Made by a program: the position numbers and the translations under genes. Source: Acanthacorydalis orientalis (Eukaryota; Arthropoda; Insecta; Megaloptera; Corydalidae). From it: 64,000 nucleotides of DNA. Under the pieces are notes generated by a model. The model saw nothing but the letters and a program-made list of their open reading frames with translations, did no database searches and was not told where the DNA came from. The stretch is taken from contig CM068314.1 of the NCBI GenBank assembly GCA_034766995.1, forward strand, positions 20,311,701 through 20,375,700. Reading direction: 5' to 3'. This document shows, piece after piece, positions 12,941-24,160 of the stretch (the first letter of the stretch is position 1; every line of letters starts with the position of its first letter).

Positions 12941-13187
12941 GTATGAATGTATGCATAATATGGATTCATGTTTTTATTGAATTCTTGTTACACGTTTCAT
13001 GTTATTTTTTCATAAACAATTAAATTTTATATTTAATGATAGCATCTGTTATGACAATGTTACTTGCCACACCCAAATTCATTTATCGATTTCAAAAATA
13101 ACGTATCTAAATAAATAAATGAACACATATGTAACAAACCTGTATGTATATACATGTATTTTTTTTATCATTCCACTTGCCTACCAC

Positions 13188-13440
13188 TAGTATATATAAC
13201 GTATGCCGAACACGTCGTTAGCTAGCGACTCGTGCCACCCGACGAGGCTATTAACGCCACACCACTGCGTCGATATTATCACCAAAGGCGCTGCACAGTC
13301 AGTCCCTCTCGGTTGGTGGCTGTGTGATTCTCCACAGTCACCTTTTTATTGGCCTCTATATATCGATATGAATTTGCTCACAACAGTGGTTCTCGAACTG
13401 ATATGTACATGCATATATTCAAAAATCGTATAGAATCTTC
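13188..13440 (+). promoter_or_regulatory. G+C-rich island preceded by TATATATAA
   Basis: A TATATATAAC sequence at 13191-13200 stands directly before a G+C-rich block that contains a near-palindrome around TTAGCTAGCGACTCG (13218-13232). A 76-codon frame (13203-13433) is open but shows no known domain. No clear initiator lies at the expected distance, so this is only a candidate promoter or enhancer. Confidence 0.3.
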
Positions 13441-14179
13441 ATATGTATCCGACAGCTTCAATTTTTTGATAGTGCTAGTCATAACTTAGTACATTCTAAA
13501 GGGATTTTGATTTTATTTTCTGTTAATTAGTCCTACTGAAAATAACAAATGTTTTATATTCAGGACTAAATAATTTTTTTTAAAAAAACTAATTTAACCT
13601 ATATTTTATTGTCATTAATGTGTTAAGTTCAAAATAAATTTTGAAAAATAACAAAATAGAAATGTAATAGAACAATTGAAGTATATTTTTACTACAACAT
13701 ATATTTTTGATTAATTATAATGCAGATTTTTTTATAAGAATCATTGCTAGATTAAAATTATTTACTAAATTGATTATTGTAATGTAAATTATGTAATATA
13801 ATGTTTTTAATGTCGCCCCTCATTTTTTGTATATGTTTATATCACGCTTTGATGATATGGGGGTCTATAAGCATTTTCTAATTTCTTCCACTTTTAAGAT
13901 TAGAAAATTGTATTAATCATTTGAAAACATAATTGTTTTTACAGTATTTGAAAATTAAAAAAACAAATATGAAGAGTTCTTCGAGATACGTAAATAGTAA
14001 TGAAAAACTACGTCTAGCCTCAGTAACTGTTAACAAATTTGATTTATTAGTATAAAATACTATAATAAATGTTTCTTGTCGACAAAATAGTAAATATTTT
14101 TAAAAAAATACAAATACTATTTTGTTTTTTTTTTTTATTTTATTGTACATAAGAAGAGTTTTCAATACACCACTCGAAA
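13441..14179. other. AT-rich intronic sequence
   Basis: Nothing recognisable. Confidence 0.6.
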
Positions 14180-14850
14180 AAGGATAATTTTTATGAATTT
14201 TTTCTAAAGAAAAGAAAAAAGATAGTTTTGTGCGGTTTTCTGCATTTCATTGAACATATATTTGAGATTACAAAATAATTTTTGCCTTTTAATTTTTTAA
14301 AAAACAAAATGGCGTCGGGATGGTTTTCGTAGTGAACCTCTTCTTCGACGGTAGGACGTCTAGCTCTGTAAATGTTGATTTGAAACATGATGAGTACAAT
14401 TTTCCAAGACAGTGACCTTCGAATACTAAAAAAAAATTTTTTTTAACAAAGTTATGATGTTTTCAAGTTAAAGTACATATATTTACCATTTTTTTTTATT
14501 CTTCGACCATTTAAAAAATTTAAATTATTAAAAGGTTCACTGCATGGTAAAACGCGATTTAAAAAAGGTTCACGTAAATCGATCAATTAGTTTTTGAGAT
14601 ATTTGTCCACCAGTTTGAAAAATGACATTTCGAAAAAAGCGCGTTTAAAGTTTTACGCTACAAGGATTTCCCCATGCGCTGGCTGCTATTTTAAACGACT
14701 GTAACGCAGGGAATTTCTCGATTTTTAAAATTTCCTTGGAACTGAACATTCTTGAAATATTAAAGAATCTAAAAATAAAAAAACAAATCGATTTTTTGAA
14801 AGTTCTAGGTAGGAAACTTTCCTTAATACAGTTCTGCAAGCATTAAAATT
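14180..14850 (-). repeat. Probable dispersed repeat, family unassigned
   Basis: The block differs from its surroundings. It has open minus-strand stretches (14191-14388 and 14645-14839), an AAAATGGCGTCGGGATGG segment near 14306, and phrases such as GATATTTGTCCACCAG (14599-14614) and GCGCGTTTAAAGTTTTAC (14639-14656). From general familiarity these resemble non-coding interspersed repeats of insect genomes, but I cannot name the family and see no clear terminal repeats. A9T8 at 14428-14444 lies inside it. Confidence 0.4.
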
Positions 14851-15295
14851 TTTGTGATATCCATGTGTCAGGTATTTAATTTTCCGAGAAAATTTGTTTA
14901 TATTATTGAACTTATATATATATATATATATGTATCAAAATTTGTGCATTGTTTAGTTAACAGATTACCAAGAATAAGAATTTAGGTCTTTTAATTATTT
15001 ATGTTTCAAGTTCTCAGATGAAGATTAATAACATAAAGAGTTTAAATTAGTTTCAATTACATTATATTAACGATGACTTGTAAACCAATTTATGTATGAT
15101 GAATACATTAAAATTTTATATTGTACTTTAATTATAAGCATTGGCCACTTATTTGTTTGTGTACAAAAATATTTTTAATTAATGAGTAAAACGTGAACAT
15201 AACATGAAATATCGCATAGAATAGGAATAAATATTAGATTATTGAAATAGAGTAATTTTTTATGATGTGAAACATGATTGTAGTTTTTCTGATAC
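14851..15295. other. AT-rich intronic sequence with short TA tract
   Basis: A short TA run lies at about 14912-14931. Nothing else is seen. Confidence 0.6.
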
Positions 15296-15490
15296 TGTTT
15301 CTCTGAATCTGTACAACAGGGATATGTATCGTTCCTTTTCTGCGACGCAACACTATTTTCCCTTTACACCTCGTCTCTCAACGACGTCTGCCACCTTGGC
15401 TGCTTAAATCGATTTCATCCTGCTGGTTTGTACCCGTCTATCAGCGCGTGTTGGCCCATCTGGCATCTCCAGGCACGGCTAATATTTTTA
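15296..15490. other. G+C-rich island
   Basis: A 190-base block with dispersed CpGs, for example TCTCAACGACGTCTGCC (15375-15391) and ATCAGCGCGTGTTGGCCC (15440-15457). No open frame stands out. Best guess is a regulatory element. Confidence 0.3.
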
Positions 15491-16995
15491 TAATAGCTTT
15501 TTTTTAACTAATGAAAAATAATATTTATTGTTTATCAGTTCAGTATTGTTATTTGTTTATATTTTTTTATCATTATTCTGTTAGTTATTATGTAGCCGGA
15601 TAATTTAACAAGTTACATACATTTCGATAAAATTTTTATTTATTAAACATACATTTTTATATTATTCTTTTTGTTCTCGAAGATTCATTTTTAAATCGAC
15701 GTGTACATTACTAATTAGATTTGTGAAGCTATTAAATATGATAGTCAAGCTATTAAATCAAAAACAAGATGATTTGAGTACAAGATTATAAATATTAAAT
15801 GATTATGTATTCAAATTTGTATCTTTCGTTCGTTAGTATTTCTGTTTTCTGTTAGAATAAAAAGCATTCAAAGTATACCTATTTATTGTATATTTTTTCA
15901 GTTTTTCGACAATTCATTCAAAATATATTTCTTATTAATCATTAACCGTGTGTCATTTATAATTTTCATTTACTATTTGTAACTTACAGTTGATTTGTTT
16001 TTTGTAAATAAATTCTTATTTTAAAAGAAGAGTTAATTTTAATATTTAATAATGTAAGCATTGCCAATAAAAAAGTAAACTAAGAGGCTTGTGATAAATT
16101 TTTTGGTTTCATCACAAGTTAATAATTTCGAATTGACTAACACTCTTCACATGTGAACGTATCATTTGTATCTAGACAATGGTGACAAGATGGGATGGTA
16201 CATATAGAGCGACGTGAAGTTAACTCTCAGATTTTTTGAACTTAAGAATGATTTTGGACTGGAGAATCAAATCGTAATAAATTGTACTTGTTAATAGTGA
16301 TGGTATGAGGAATTTACAAATACAGTAATATAGATATTGTGTATAATCTTCTTTTGCCACTTTGTTGTGTTGAAAAATTGTTGTTTTTTTTCGAAAAAAA
16401 ACGATATTTTTTTAAAATAAGAACGTAAATGACATATATTAAGCGAAAGTCGTTTTATATTTTAACGGTTCGTTTTGCATTTAATTTTAATTTTGAAGCC
16501 TTAAATTTAAAACATGATTCAATATAGCTTTTGTTAAATGTTTTTCGACATATTGGTAAAGTAAAATTATTATTGGGTCTCGATTGTTATTTAAAATTGT
16601 TTGCCAGTATGAGTATTGAAATTGTAACATTGTTCATATCAATTCTATAACAGATGTTAACAGAGTGTTATAGACTATTAAAACAATTAAAAACATTTTC
16701 GGAACAAGATATATTATCTAATGGTTAGAATTAGTGTTCATTGGAAAAAGTTATAAAGTGCACAGAGTTAAACAGGTTTATTTGTATATGTTTGTAATTA
16801 AATCGTAAGGATTTAATGAAAAATATATTTAATTTATTAGTTAGTTTCGGTCTTTAATTTTTGCCTATGCCAAGAAAATGATACTGAAATGTACACTTCA
16901 GTGATTTAACTCACTGTGACAACTTCAAAACTCATTGTATTTATATTTTATTTACTGAAAACGGTACTTGTATGTTATGTAATTTTGTTACCGTG
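15491..16995. other. AT-rich intronic sequence
   Basis: Contains the 20-base perfect palindrome at 16383-16402, listed separately. Nothing else is recognisable. Confidence 0.6.
16383..16402. repeat. Perfect T8-CG-A8 palindrome
   Basis: GTTTTTTTTCGAAAAAAAAC is self-complementary over 20 bases. It could extrude as a hairpin or exclude nucleosomes; no function is established. Confidence 0.9.
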
Positions 16996-17280
16996 CTTTA
17001 CATGTATTTATACTCCAAATGCACAGCCGGCTCTGCTTGTCTGTATGTATGTACAAACAGTCGTCGCTAGCGTCGTCACAGGTCCAGATATTGATTCATG
17101 GAAATGCGGAAGCAACCAGCCAGCCAGTTGACTGACGAACCGACCGACCAACTCAATATGTATATTGTGGTACAGGTGTGTGTGGTGGGTTATTTGTCCA
17201 TTTTCTTTTTTTCGAATATTGTTGTAAAAACGGGATTGAAGTAAATATTGAAATGTCGAGTAACCGAAAGGGTTCATAAA
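16996..17280. other. G+C-rich island with CCAG/CGAC tetranucleotide runs
   Basis: Contains CAGTCGTCGCTAGCGTCGTC (17060-17079) and then runs of CCAG and CGAC-type units at 17115-17153. Frames are open on both strands (plus 16916-17131, minus 17008-17277), again without a known domain. Confidence 0.35.
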
Positions 17281-17740
17281 TGATTCACCACCTCATTTAA
17301 CATTGTCAGCTATTTTGTTCAGTATTTAAAATAATATGCGATAGTTGAGTATAAGTCGATTAAATAAACTACATCGAAAGAGAACAATATTTTAAAGAAA
17401 ATACCTATTTTTTATATATGTGGTTATTAATTAAATATTTATTTTTCAAGAGTCAGTATGTGTTTGGAGTGTAAATATTATTATTTTTTTAAAATTTCAT
17501 ACATAGAATAGAGCCTTTTTTTCAAAAAAAATTTTATTTATTAGAGAATTTATAAAAAAGTCTTATGATTTAATGCTGGTATCATCTGTTAATGCTTATG
17601 TAAAAAAACGATTTTTTTCATAAAATTGTACTTCGGAGATATTTAATCTTTTCTATTTAAATTACAGAAGAACCAAAATATGTGCATAGTATAAGATATA
17701 AAAAAATAATATAATATTAAAGAAATGCCTTACACCTGAA

Positions 17741-17742
<2 letters not shown>
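17281..17742. other. AT-rich intronic sequence
   Basis: Nothing recognisable. Confidence 0.6.

Positions 17743-17804
<62 letters not shown>
17743..17804. repeat. (TA)n microsatellite
   Basis: About 62 bases of TA. Confidence 0.95.
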
Positions 17805-17810
<6 letters not shown>

Positions 17811-17874
17811 GTATAATATAATATTAGATATATAAATTAATTCAGTTCATTTTTTATAGAAAAGAAATGTTTAC

Positions 17875-18135
17875 GGAAAAATGGGGTACATTTCAATCCT
17901 CAAAATATCTCTCATTATTTTGTATAACTTTGCTGTCCGATAACTGACGAATCGCTTGTCGAAAAAAGATGGCGGGTTTGAGTCGATGAAGTTGTAATGC
18001 ATTTTCGGACCTTGTTTTAGAATTTTTTTTTGTATGTTTTGTGTGTCATGACACCTTCCCCAAAGCTGTACAAATCATTCCCGTGGCTCCGGCAGCATTT
18101 TTTTCAACTGGAATGAGAAAAATATGCAATGCCTA
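17875..18135. other. Moderately G+C-rich block, possibly a repeat fragment
   Basis: Less AT-rich than its flanks, with AAGATGGCGGGTTTGAG (17967-17983) and ACACCTTCCCCAAAGC (18051-18066). No open frame or terminal repeats. It could be a transposon fragment or a regulatory block. Confidence 0.25.
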
Positions 18136-19153
18136 ATATACTATTTTTCGAACACCATCGTGTTCAAAATTGTATTGTGAGATTATACCAACGCTTAGAC
18201 AAGATATGTAATGTTTTTAAGTGTTAAAGTTGACACTTGCAAATGCTAAAACGAGAAAATATTTTAATTTAAAACAATTATGATTAATTCAATTTAAATA
18301 CACCGAATTAACTTTTACGTGTTATATATATATATGATAAATATTTCATATAATTGTTTTAATAGTTTTAAAATTTAATAGTATTAAGGTGTTAAATAAA
18401 TAAAAAAATGATACTTTTTCTCTTGCCTTTCTAAATAAAATCAGCTTAACTACATTAAAATATTTTAATCATCAAACATATACATTTTATATGTGTGTGT
18501 ATATATATATATATATATATGGTATAAGTAGATAGGTGTGTTCTTTATGTAAAACAATACAAGTTTTAAAAAATATTTGTTAAGAAATTTAATTCTATAA
18601 GTATATATTACTGCAATACTGTTTTGCCACGGATAAAATTCGATGACACAATTGATTTATTTTTCACTCCACAAATCAAAAAAAAAAATCTGGTGAACAA
18701 TGTTTAATAAATCATTATTGATTGTTAAGTACATAATTGACCATTTTTGACCAGATATTTTTTTGTGGTTTATGGAATGAAGAAACTATGAAGAAAAAAG
18801 ACATACTTTGCTAGACAAAAGCACTGTTTAAACATTCTTTAAAACTGTTTAGAAATTATTCTTCGTTACTGAATAATGTAAAATATGAATTTCTTTGTAT
18901 GATGATAATATTAGTATTTAAGAAAAATATCTGATATAAAAAGCGCCTAAGTTGAATATACAACTACATATATCACAGTTTACAGTTATTGATTTATTTT
19001 TACTCTCATTTATATTTTTAGTACGTATGTTAATCTACTAGAGAAATTATTTTATTAAAAATAAAATGATGTTCATTAAAAAAAAGAATTATAGTTAATA
19101 TATAAAAAACTAATGCTTATGTAGGAAAGTAAAAGTTGTGAAAAAATTGCAAT
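18136..19153. other. AT-rich intronic sequence
   Basis: Short TA tract at about 18500-18520. Nothing else is recognisable. Confidence 0.6.
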
Positions 19154-19212
19154 AATCAAGGAAAACAAGATTTTTTTTAAAAAAAATCTTTTTAACATCA
19201 TTTTTCTTGATT
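19154..19212. repeat. Long imperfect hairpin
   Basis: A 24-base perfect palindrome at 19167-19190 (AAGA, T8, A8, TCTT) sits between outer arms AATCAAGGAAAA (19154-19165) and TTTTTCTTGATT (19201-19212), which pair at 11 of 12 positions. It lies about 460 bases upstream of the TLK exon. It may be a transposon remnant or an RNA structure in the intron. Confidence 0.75.
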
Positions 19213-19669
19213 ACCATTTAAGTTTTATTTATTTTTATATCGTTGATAGTATTACGAATGGTAAGTTTTGTATTATTTGCCGGGAAAGTCAATTATATTC
19301 TTGATTTATATCAGATTTTCTGTAAGCTGTATTAAAATCTTTTTTTTTTCTCTTGAGCAATATAACTATCTAATATAGTAATTTATCGAAATAATTTTTT
19401 TGAAAAAAAAATACGAACCTTTTATTAATAAGTACACATCATTTGCTAAAATTTATTACAAAATTGTATAAGATACTAATTTGTCAATATAAAAGTTAAC
19501 TTTTTACTGCCATCTGCAACAAGTGACATACTCGTAAATTAAAAATTCTTTTTCATTAGTCAAATATTGTGTAATTTGACAATTTTGTTCAATGATTTAT
19601 AACATTCTACGTTAAAAAATATGTCTCGACTAGTTTATACAAGTAACATAACGCGTGTCCTTGTTGCAG

Positions 19670-19755
19670 GCGCTGGCGTGAAGATGGAACAATTCCAGGC
19701 CGCGCTGGATCCACGAAAACAGGAACTTCTAGAGGCGCGGTTCCTCGGTGCTAGG
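19670..19755 (+). CDS. tlk: Tousled-like kinase (TLK), N-terminal coding exon
   Basis: TLK is a nuclear serine/threonine kinase that acts in chromatin assembly through the histone chaperone ASF1. This exon encodes only its conserved extreme N-terminus. From the ATG at 19684 the frame contains DPRKQELLEARFLGAR, closely matching the DPRRQELLEARFTG peptide near the start of animal TLK1/TLK2. The exon is bounded by TCCTTGTTGCAG (acceptor, ending 19669) and by AGG|GTGAGT (donor at 19756), and ends after a complete Arg codon (phase 0). Fourteen bases precede the ATG; they are open in frame (Ala-Gly-Val-Lys), so the true start may be here or in an upstream exon. Coiled coils and the kinase domain are not in the window. 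Both flanking introns appear very long and each carries a recursive splice site. Confidence 0.9.
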
Positions 19756-19892
19756 GTGAGTCTGCAGTTACAAGTCCGTATCATTTTAAATTATATTTTA
19801 ATCTTTAATGCTATTTAAAAATTATATACTTAATATTTTTGCCTTTTTGTAATTATTCTCAATTTCAATTTCATGTATCAATGAAATTGTAC

Positions 19893-19898
<6 letters not shown>
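19756..19898 (+). other. Start of intron after TLK exon
   Basis: Begins with consensus GTGAGT. The frame runs on into intron sequence for 21 codons to a stop at 19818. Nothing else is seen. Confidence 0.8.
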
Positions 19899-19961
<63 letters not shown>

Positions 19962-19968
19962 GTATGTG
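19899..19968. repeat. (TA)n/(TATG)n microsatellite
   Basis: A TA run to 19948 followed by TATG units to about 19968. Confidence 0.95.
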
Positions 19969-21035
19969 CAGATAGTAATGTGCTGAAATAATTAATCGTT
20001 TTAAAGTTTGGAATATTCTGGACAGTTTTTATATTTTTAATATATAATAAACTATTTATTAGTATAATAAGAAGTTGTGAGCCTATTTTTGTTTCTTAAA
20101 GTAAATTTTAATATTTATTTTAAAATTTAGAGCTAATAGTTATTTCACTCTTTATATAATAGATCTTTTATTTTTCCGTAAGTAATATGACAATATAATT
20201 TTATTGAAAAAATAATATAAATATTTTTTCAATAAAATTTTCCGAAATTATGAGAAAGTAAAAACTGTACATAGCGACTCTTATTTTATTACTTTAATAT
20301 ATACTAATAATAAATAATTACGTAGGATCGTTACTAAATAAGTACTGATATACCAATGTTTATTAAAGAATTAATAGTCAGTACATTATGAGATTTTCTT
20401 TACTGAAATAGCAAAGCTAACCAAGTGACAATATTGCATTTAAGAAAAGTCTTCATTTTTGATCTTTAAGCTATAAAATTTTGTTATGATATTTCGAGTA
20501 TCGAATGGTTTTTTTTCAGTACATTTTTATATTTATTCACATACTCTTTCGTGCTTTCGTTGGCTTTACTATAAGAGTAAATAATTGTAGTTATTTTTTA
20601 ATATTTAATTATAAATTTAAATGTTTGGTCGAAAATCAAACAGGTGATTACATAGATTGTATGGGATGTTAATTCATTTAATAATAGTAAGTTCAGCTAG
20701 TGTGCTAAACTAGAACCGTATAGTGTGATATATTAGTCAAGGGTCGAGTATATTGGAGCGATTTTATTTTTAAATTTGCAGAGTAAAAACTTATTATTTA
20801 CTTTGATAATATCGCAGCACATGTTTCTTTTGTAGTTATTGTGATAATGGAAAATATGATTACGGTTTTTTTTTCTTCCTCTCTATGTACACTACACATA
20901 AGTCGTTGAAACAATGCTTATTTACAAACTTAGAAAAAATCGTACTGTATGTTTCGTGATTTGCGGACATTTTTCTCCTGTAATCACCTTGCACATTCGT
21001 TAATATATAATAAATAATGGCTCTGTTGTAATAGG
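19969..21035. other. AT-rich intronic sequence
   Basis: Nothing recognisable. Confidence 0.6.
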
Positions 21036-21039
21036 AAGA

Positions 21040-21505
21040 TTGTGAGGGCTAGACAGTTGATAAATGAAAATTGTAGAATTTATTAGATGACGATGCTCGT
21101 CGAGCGCAGCGAATGACTGTGCATACAGGCGTCGCGACGTGGCCATACAGATTAATACGCCCAATCTATCCGCACTATGTAGCGGTCGTGTCGTTGCCGC
21201 GTTGAACTGTGTGAATGCTTTCGCTGTATAGTCTCTCTGAGAGTGCGTCACTTTTGTGCACGTCTGTTCTGTTTTTGTACGTATGCGTGGCCGTTTGGTT
21301 GTGTTTGTACGTATATTTTTAGCGTACGCCGTTGTCGCTCACGGCCTTGCTCATCGCCTGACGTCTCTATATTGATTGTTTCGTGCGGTAATTGTAGAAT
21401 ACATACCTCCTACTGCTTAACCAGAGAGCAATCGTACATATACATCGTATCCACTTTAATCACGCAAATGTCACATATAGTGTTTATCAGTATTGTGTCA
21501 TACGC
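21040..21505. promoter_or_regulatory. CpG-rich island with GCCAT motif
   Basis: A 460-base G+C-rich block with the perfect palindrome CGTCGCGACG at 21130-21139. It overlaps CGCGACGTGGCCAT (21133-21146), which recurs with one change in the island at 41600-41613. Frames of 83-88 codons are open on both strands without known domains. It is a candidate enhancer or alternative promoter inside the TLK intron. Confidence 0.35.
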
Positions 21506-22827
21506 TTAGGGACTATTGTTTTGAAAGCTCTCTAATTGAAAGACCATGGTATAACGCAACTTTGATGATTTCGTAGCTGAGTTAAGCTGTTAAATAAAAC
21601 GACTTAATAAATACACTTTTAATATTTATATGGCAAAGTAATAAGGAATCATACCAAACAAAATGTATTTAAAAATGTTTTTCAGTGTAACGATTGATTT
21701 ATATTTTTCATTCTGTTATTATTTTGATAATAAAAGCTATTTTGATTCGAAACGATTTTTTATTATTTTCTTACATTAAACAATCTACTCTTAGTGGTTT
21801 AATAACTAAACTCAGTGGATATATTCCTCTCTTAATATATGACATAAAATTTTATAAATATATTTTAAAATTGAATGCTTAGTCTTATGATGAACGTTGA
21901 TGTATGTCAAAAAATCAAACTCGGTGTTCATACTGGTCTCTCCAGTATTCACAATTATATGCATTTTTTCAGTAAGAAAACATGCATTTACATCTGTATG
22001 TAATCAAAACTATAATTATGGGTACTACTATTTAAGAATTTTATTATAATGTAGGTAATTTATTTTTTAATACGCCGTGGTACAAAAAAACTAGATACCG
22101 TTATTCTTGCCGAAATAATAATTATTGTAAATGTAGATAAAGTCTATTATATAATATTTTAAGGAAGTCTGCAAAAACATGTTAAAATACTTTTTTCATG
22201 TATTTTAAATATTTAATTTTAATATTTTGTATTTTTAGCTCAGATGTTCATTACTACTTGTATTCTATATTCATATATTCTATTAATTTATTAATATCCT
22301 TATAAGGACTTGTTTCTTATTCCTCTAGAACGACTGTTGGGGAAGCTCGATTATATTAATCATGACTGAAGTTCAATGATGAACTTATTGTTTTGGTTCG
22401 TCCATATATGCTTAGTTATAATTATAACCGAGCTATAAATACTACTCAATTCATAAAAATTATTTTTATGTTATGAACGGAATCATCGATGCATCTGATA
22501 GTGTGTAATCGGTTTTAAATATGTGCATTGAGAAGAATGTTTATTATTTTTTCTCCAAGTCTATTCAGCCATTTGGACCATATAGCGAGATCTTATCTCA
22601 ATGATGGACAATATTCTTTTCCATTTGTTTAAATCGTTGTCCCTGGTATACACACACTTATTTTAATCTGGCTATTTGATAAATTCTTTCGATTTTAACT
22701 TCAATTTGTTAAGCACTTATCTTAGGTTTGTTAATTGTATATTACTTTATGGTAGCATATTTGTAACTCTGTGAATACAATAAAACCAGCATCTTGCCTT
22801 GAAATAATTTTCTTTGCCTCGAATCCA

Positions 22828-22830
<3 letters not shown>
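21506..22830. other. AT-rich intronic sequence
   Basis: Nothing recognisable. The 62-codon frame at 21694-21882 is AT-rich and featureless. Confidence 0.6.

Positions 22831-22897
<67 letters not shown>
22831..22897. repeat. (CT)n/(TA)n compound microsatellite
   Basis: Fifteen CT units (22831-22860) pass directly into a TA run to about 22897. Confidence 0.95.
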
Positions 22898-22900
<3 letters not shown>

Positions 22901-22953
22901 GTACATACACTCATACTTATCTCTTGACTTACATACTACTTTATACTCAGTTT

Positions 22954-23034
22954 TTTATGCGGTAAAGGATTCCTCCATTTACGCGATACTTTTTATATGC
23001 GATCTCAGTTTTACGCAATCTCATTTTACACGGT
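22954..23034. repeat. Degenerate short tandem repeat, TACGCRATCTCATTTT-like
   Basis: Four imperfect units follow one another: TTTACGCGATACTTTT, TATATGCGATCTCAGT, TTTACGCAATCTCATT and TTACACGGTTAG. The first is preceded by TTATGCGGTAAAGG. This may be the decayed end of a DNA transposon with sub-terminal repeats. The family is not identified. Confidence 0.4.
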
Positions 23035-23640
23035 TAGAAAATATATTTTTTTATGGAATTTATTGATATTATTGTATAGAAGTGAGTGAAAAATTCTAAT
23101 TTTATTGTACCTATTACATCATTCTGACCTTTTTTGTTTGATTTGCGGAGAGAATATCAAGCTTCTCTGCACAAGTGATAACAAATTTACTTTTTCGCAC
23201 TTCGTGTAAATAAAGCAAATACAAAAAACCAACAGGGCAGCGCAAACTGCGCATAGAGAGATACTGAATAGCTGAAAGTTAACTATTAACTAGCACAAAG
23301 TTATTTATAAGAAAGGTACGTAATGAAAAAAGGCGTAAGTATTAGAAACCAAAACCGAAATTATAATCACAAAAATATCGAAACCAAAACGAAGCCAAAA
23401 TCAAATAGAAACAAGCAAGAGAAGCATAACCTTGTTAGTACATACGTTATAGTATACATTTAATCGTAACAACAGTAACCTTATGTTTAAAAGGGATTAA
23501 TTATCAAACAGATAGTAAATAGCCAACTTTTTATTCAGTTATTGATAATTGTATTAATTTTTGTGGCTCAGCAATGTCAAGTAAATGTTCAAACTTCAAT
23601 TTGATTTTTTTTTTCTGAGCAACAACACTTGAATGAGTAA
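23035..23640. other. Intronic sequence, possibly transposon-derived
   Basis: Contains CTGCGCATAGAG (23248-23259) and a purine-rich stretch with repeated AAACCAAAACCG-like units at 23346-23412. No open frame. It lies between the degenerate tandem repeat and the mariner relic and may hold the lost 3' end of either. Confidence 0.3.
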
Positions 23641-24160
23641 CACATTGAACTCCAAAAGTGATGTGCAATATTGGTCAGTAACTGTTTTTCCCTTTTGAAA
23701 ATAATCTACCTAGAGAATTCCTTTCGCATCTTAGAAAATTGACGACATCACTTTTTCAACCGAGTGAACCATCTTTGCTTTCTTGGAGCGTTTTATCGCG
23801 TTTCTGCTATTTCGCTCATTTTCACTCGCCGGTCAGACAAATCAATATCGTGGACTTTATCTATGATTTCTGGCGTGACAGCTGTCCTCGGGCCTTGTGA
23901 GCGTAGTGCATCTTCGGTGTTCGTTGTGCCACGTTTAAATTCATTCTTCTAAAATCGAATGGCTTTGTAGAAAGAACAAAATTCACCCAATGTTGGAAAT
24001 ATCTTCTCATGGATTTCATTTGCTGTTTTTCCTTCCAAAAAAAGAACTGAATCACACCTCCGATTCCGATTTTATCCATTTTTCACATTCACACGAAACG
24101 CTCATGTTAAAATAACTGTCAAACGAAGAATTAATGGTGGAATGACTCGTTACTTCACAT
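23641..24160 (-). mobile_element. Mariner (Tc1/mariner) relic with internal deletion
   Basis: On the minus strand the start codon at 24079-24077 begins MDKIGIGGVIQFFF. After a frameshift the frame reads LEGKTANEIHEKI, then, past a stop, EFKRGTTNTEDALRSQGPR, TAVTPEIIDKVHDIDLSDRR and VKMSEIAET. These are the N-terminal helix-turn-helix parts of mariner transposase. The sequence then jumps to SKKAKMVHSVEKVMSSIF, a stop in place of the expected Trp, DAKGIL and a stretch ending SLLEF at about 23645, which belongs to the catalytic domain. The segment between, including the first catalytic Asp, is missing, and the C-terminus with the remaining catalytic residues is not recognisable. Sequence just above 24079 resembles a mariner 5' leader. 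Terminal repeats were not found. The element is dead. Confidence 0.85.

Noticed and set aside
23764..23952. Plus-strand 62-codon frame
   Set aside because: Antisense shadow of the mariner transposase relic.
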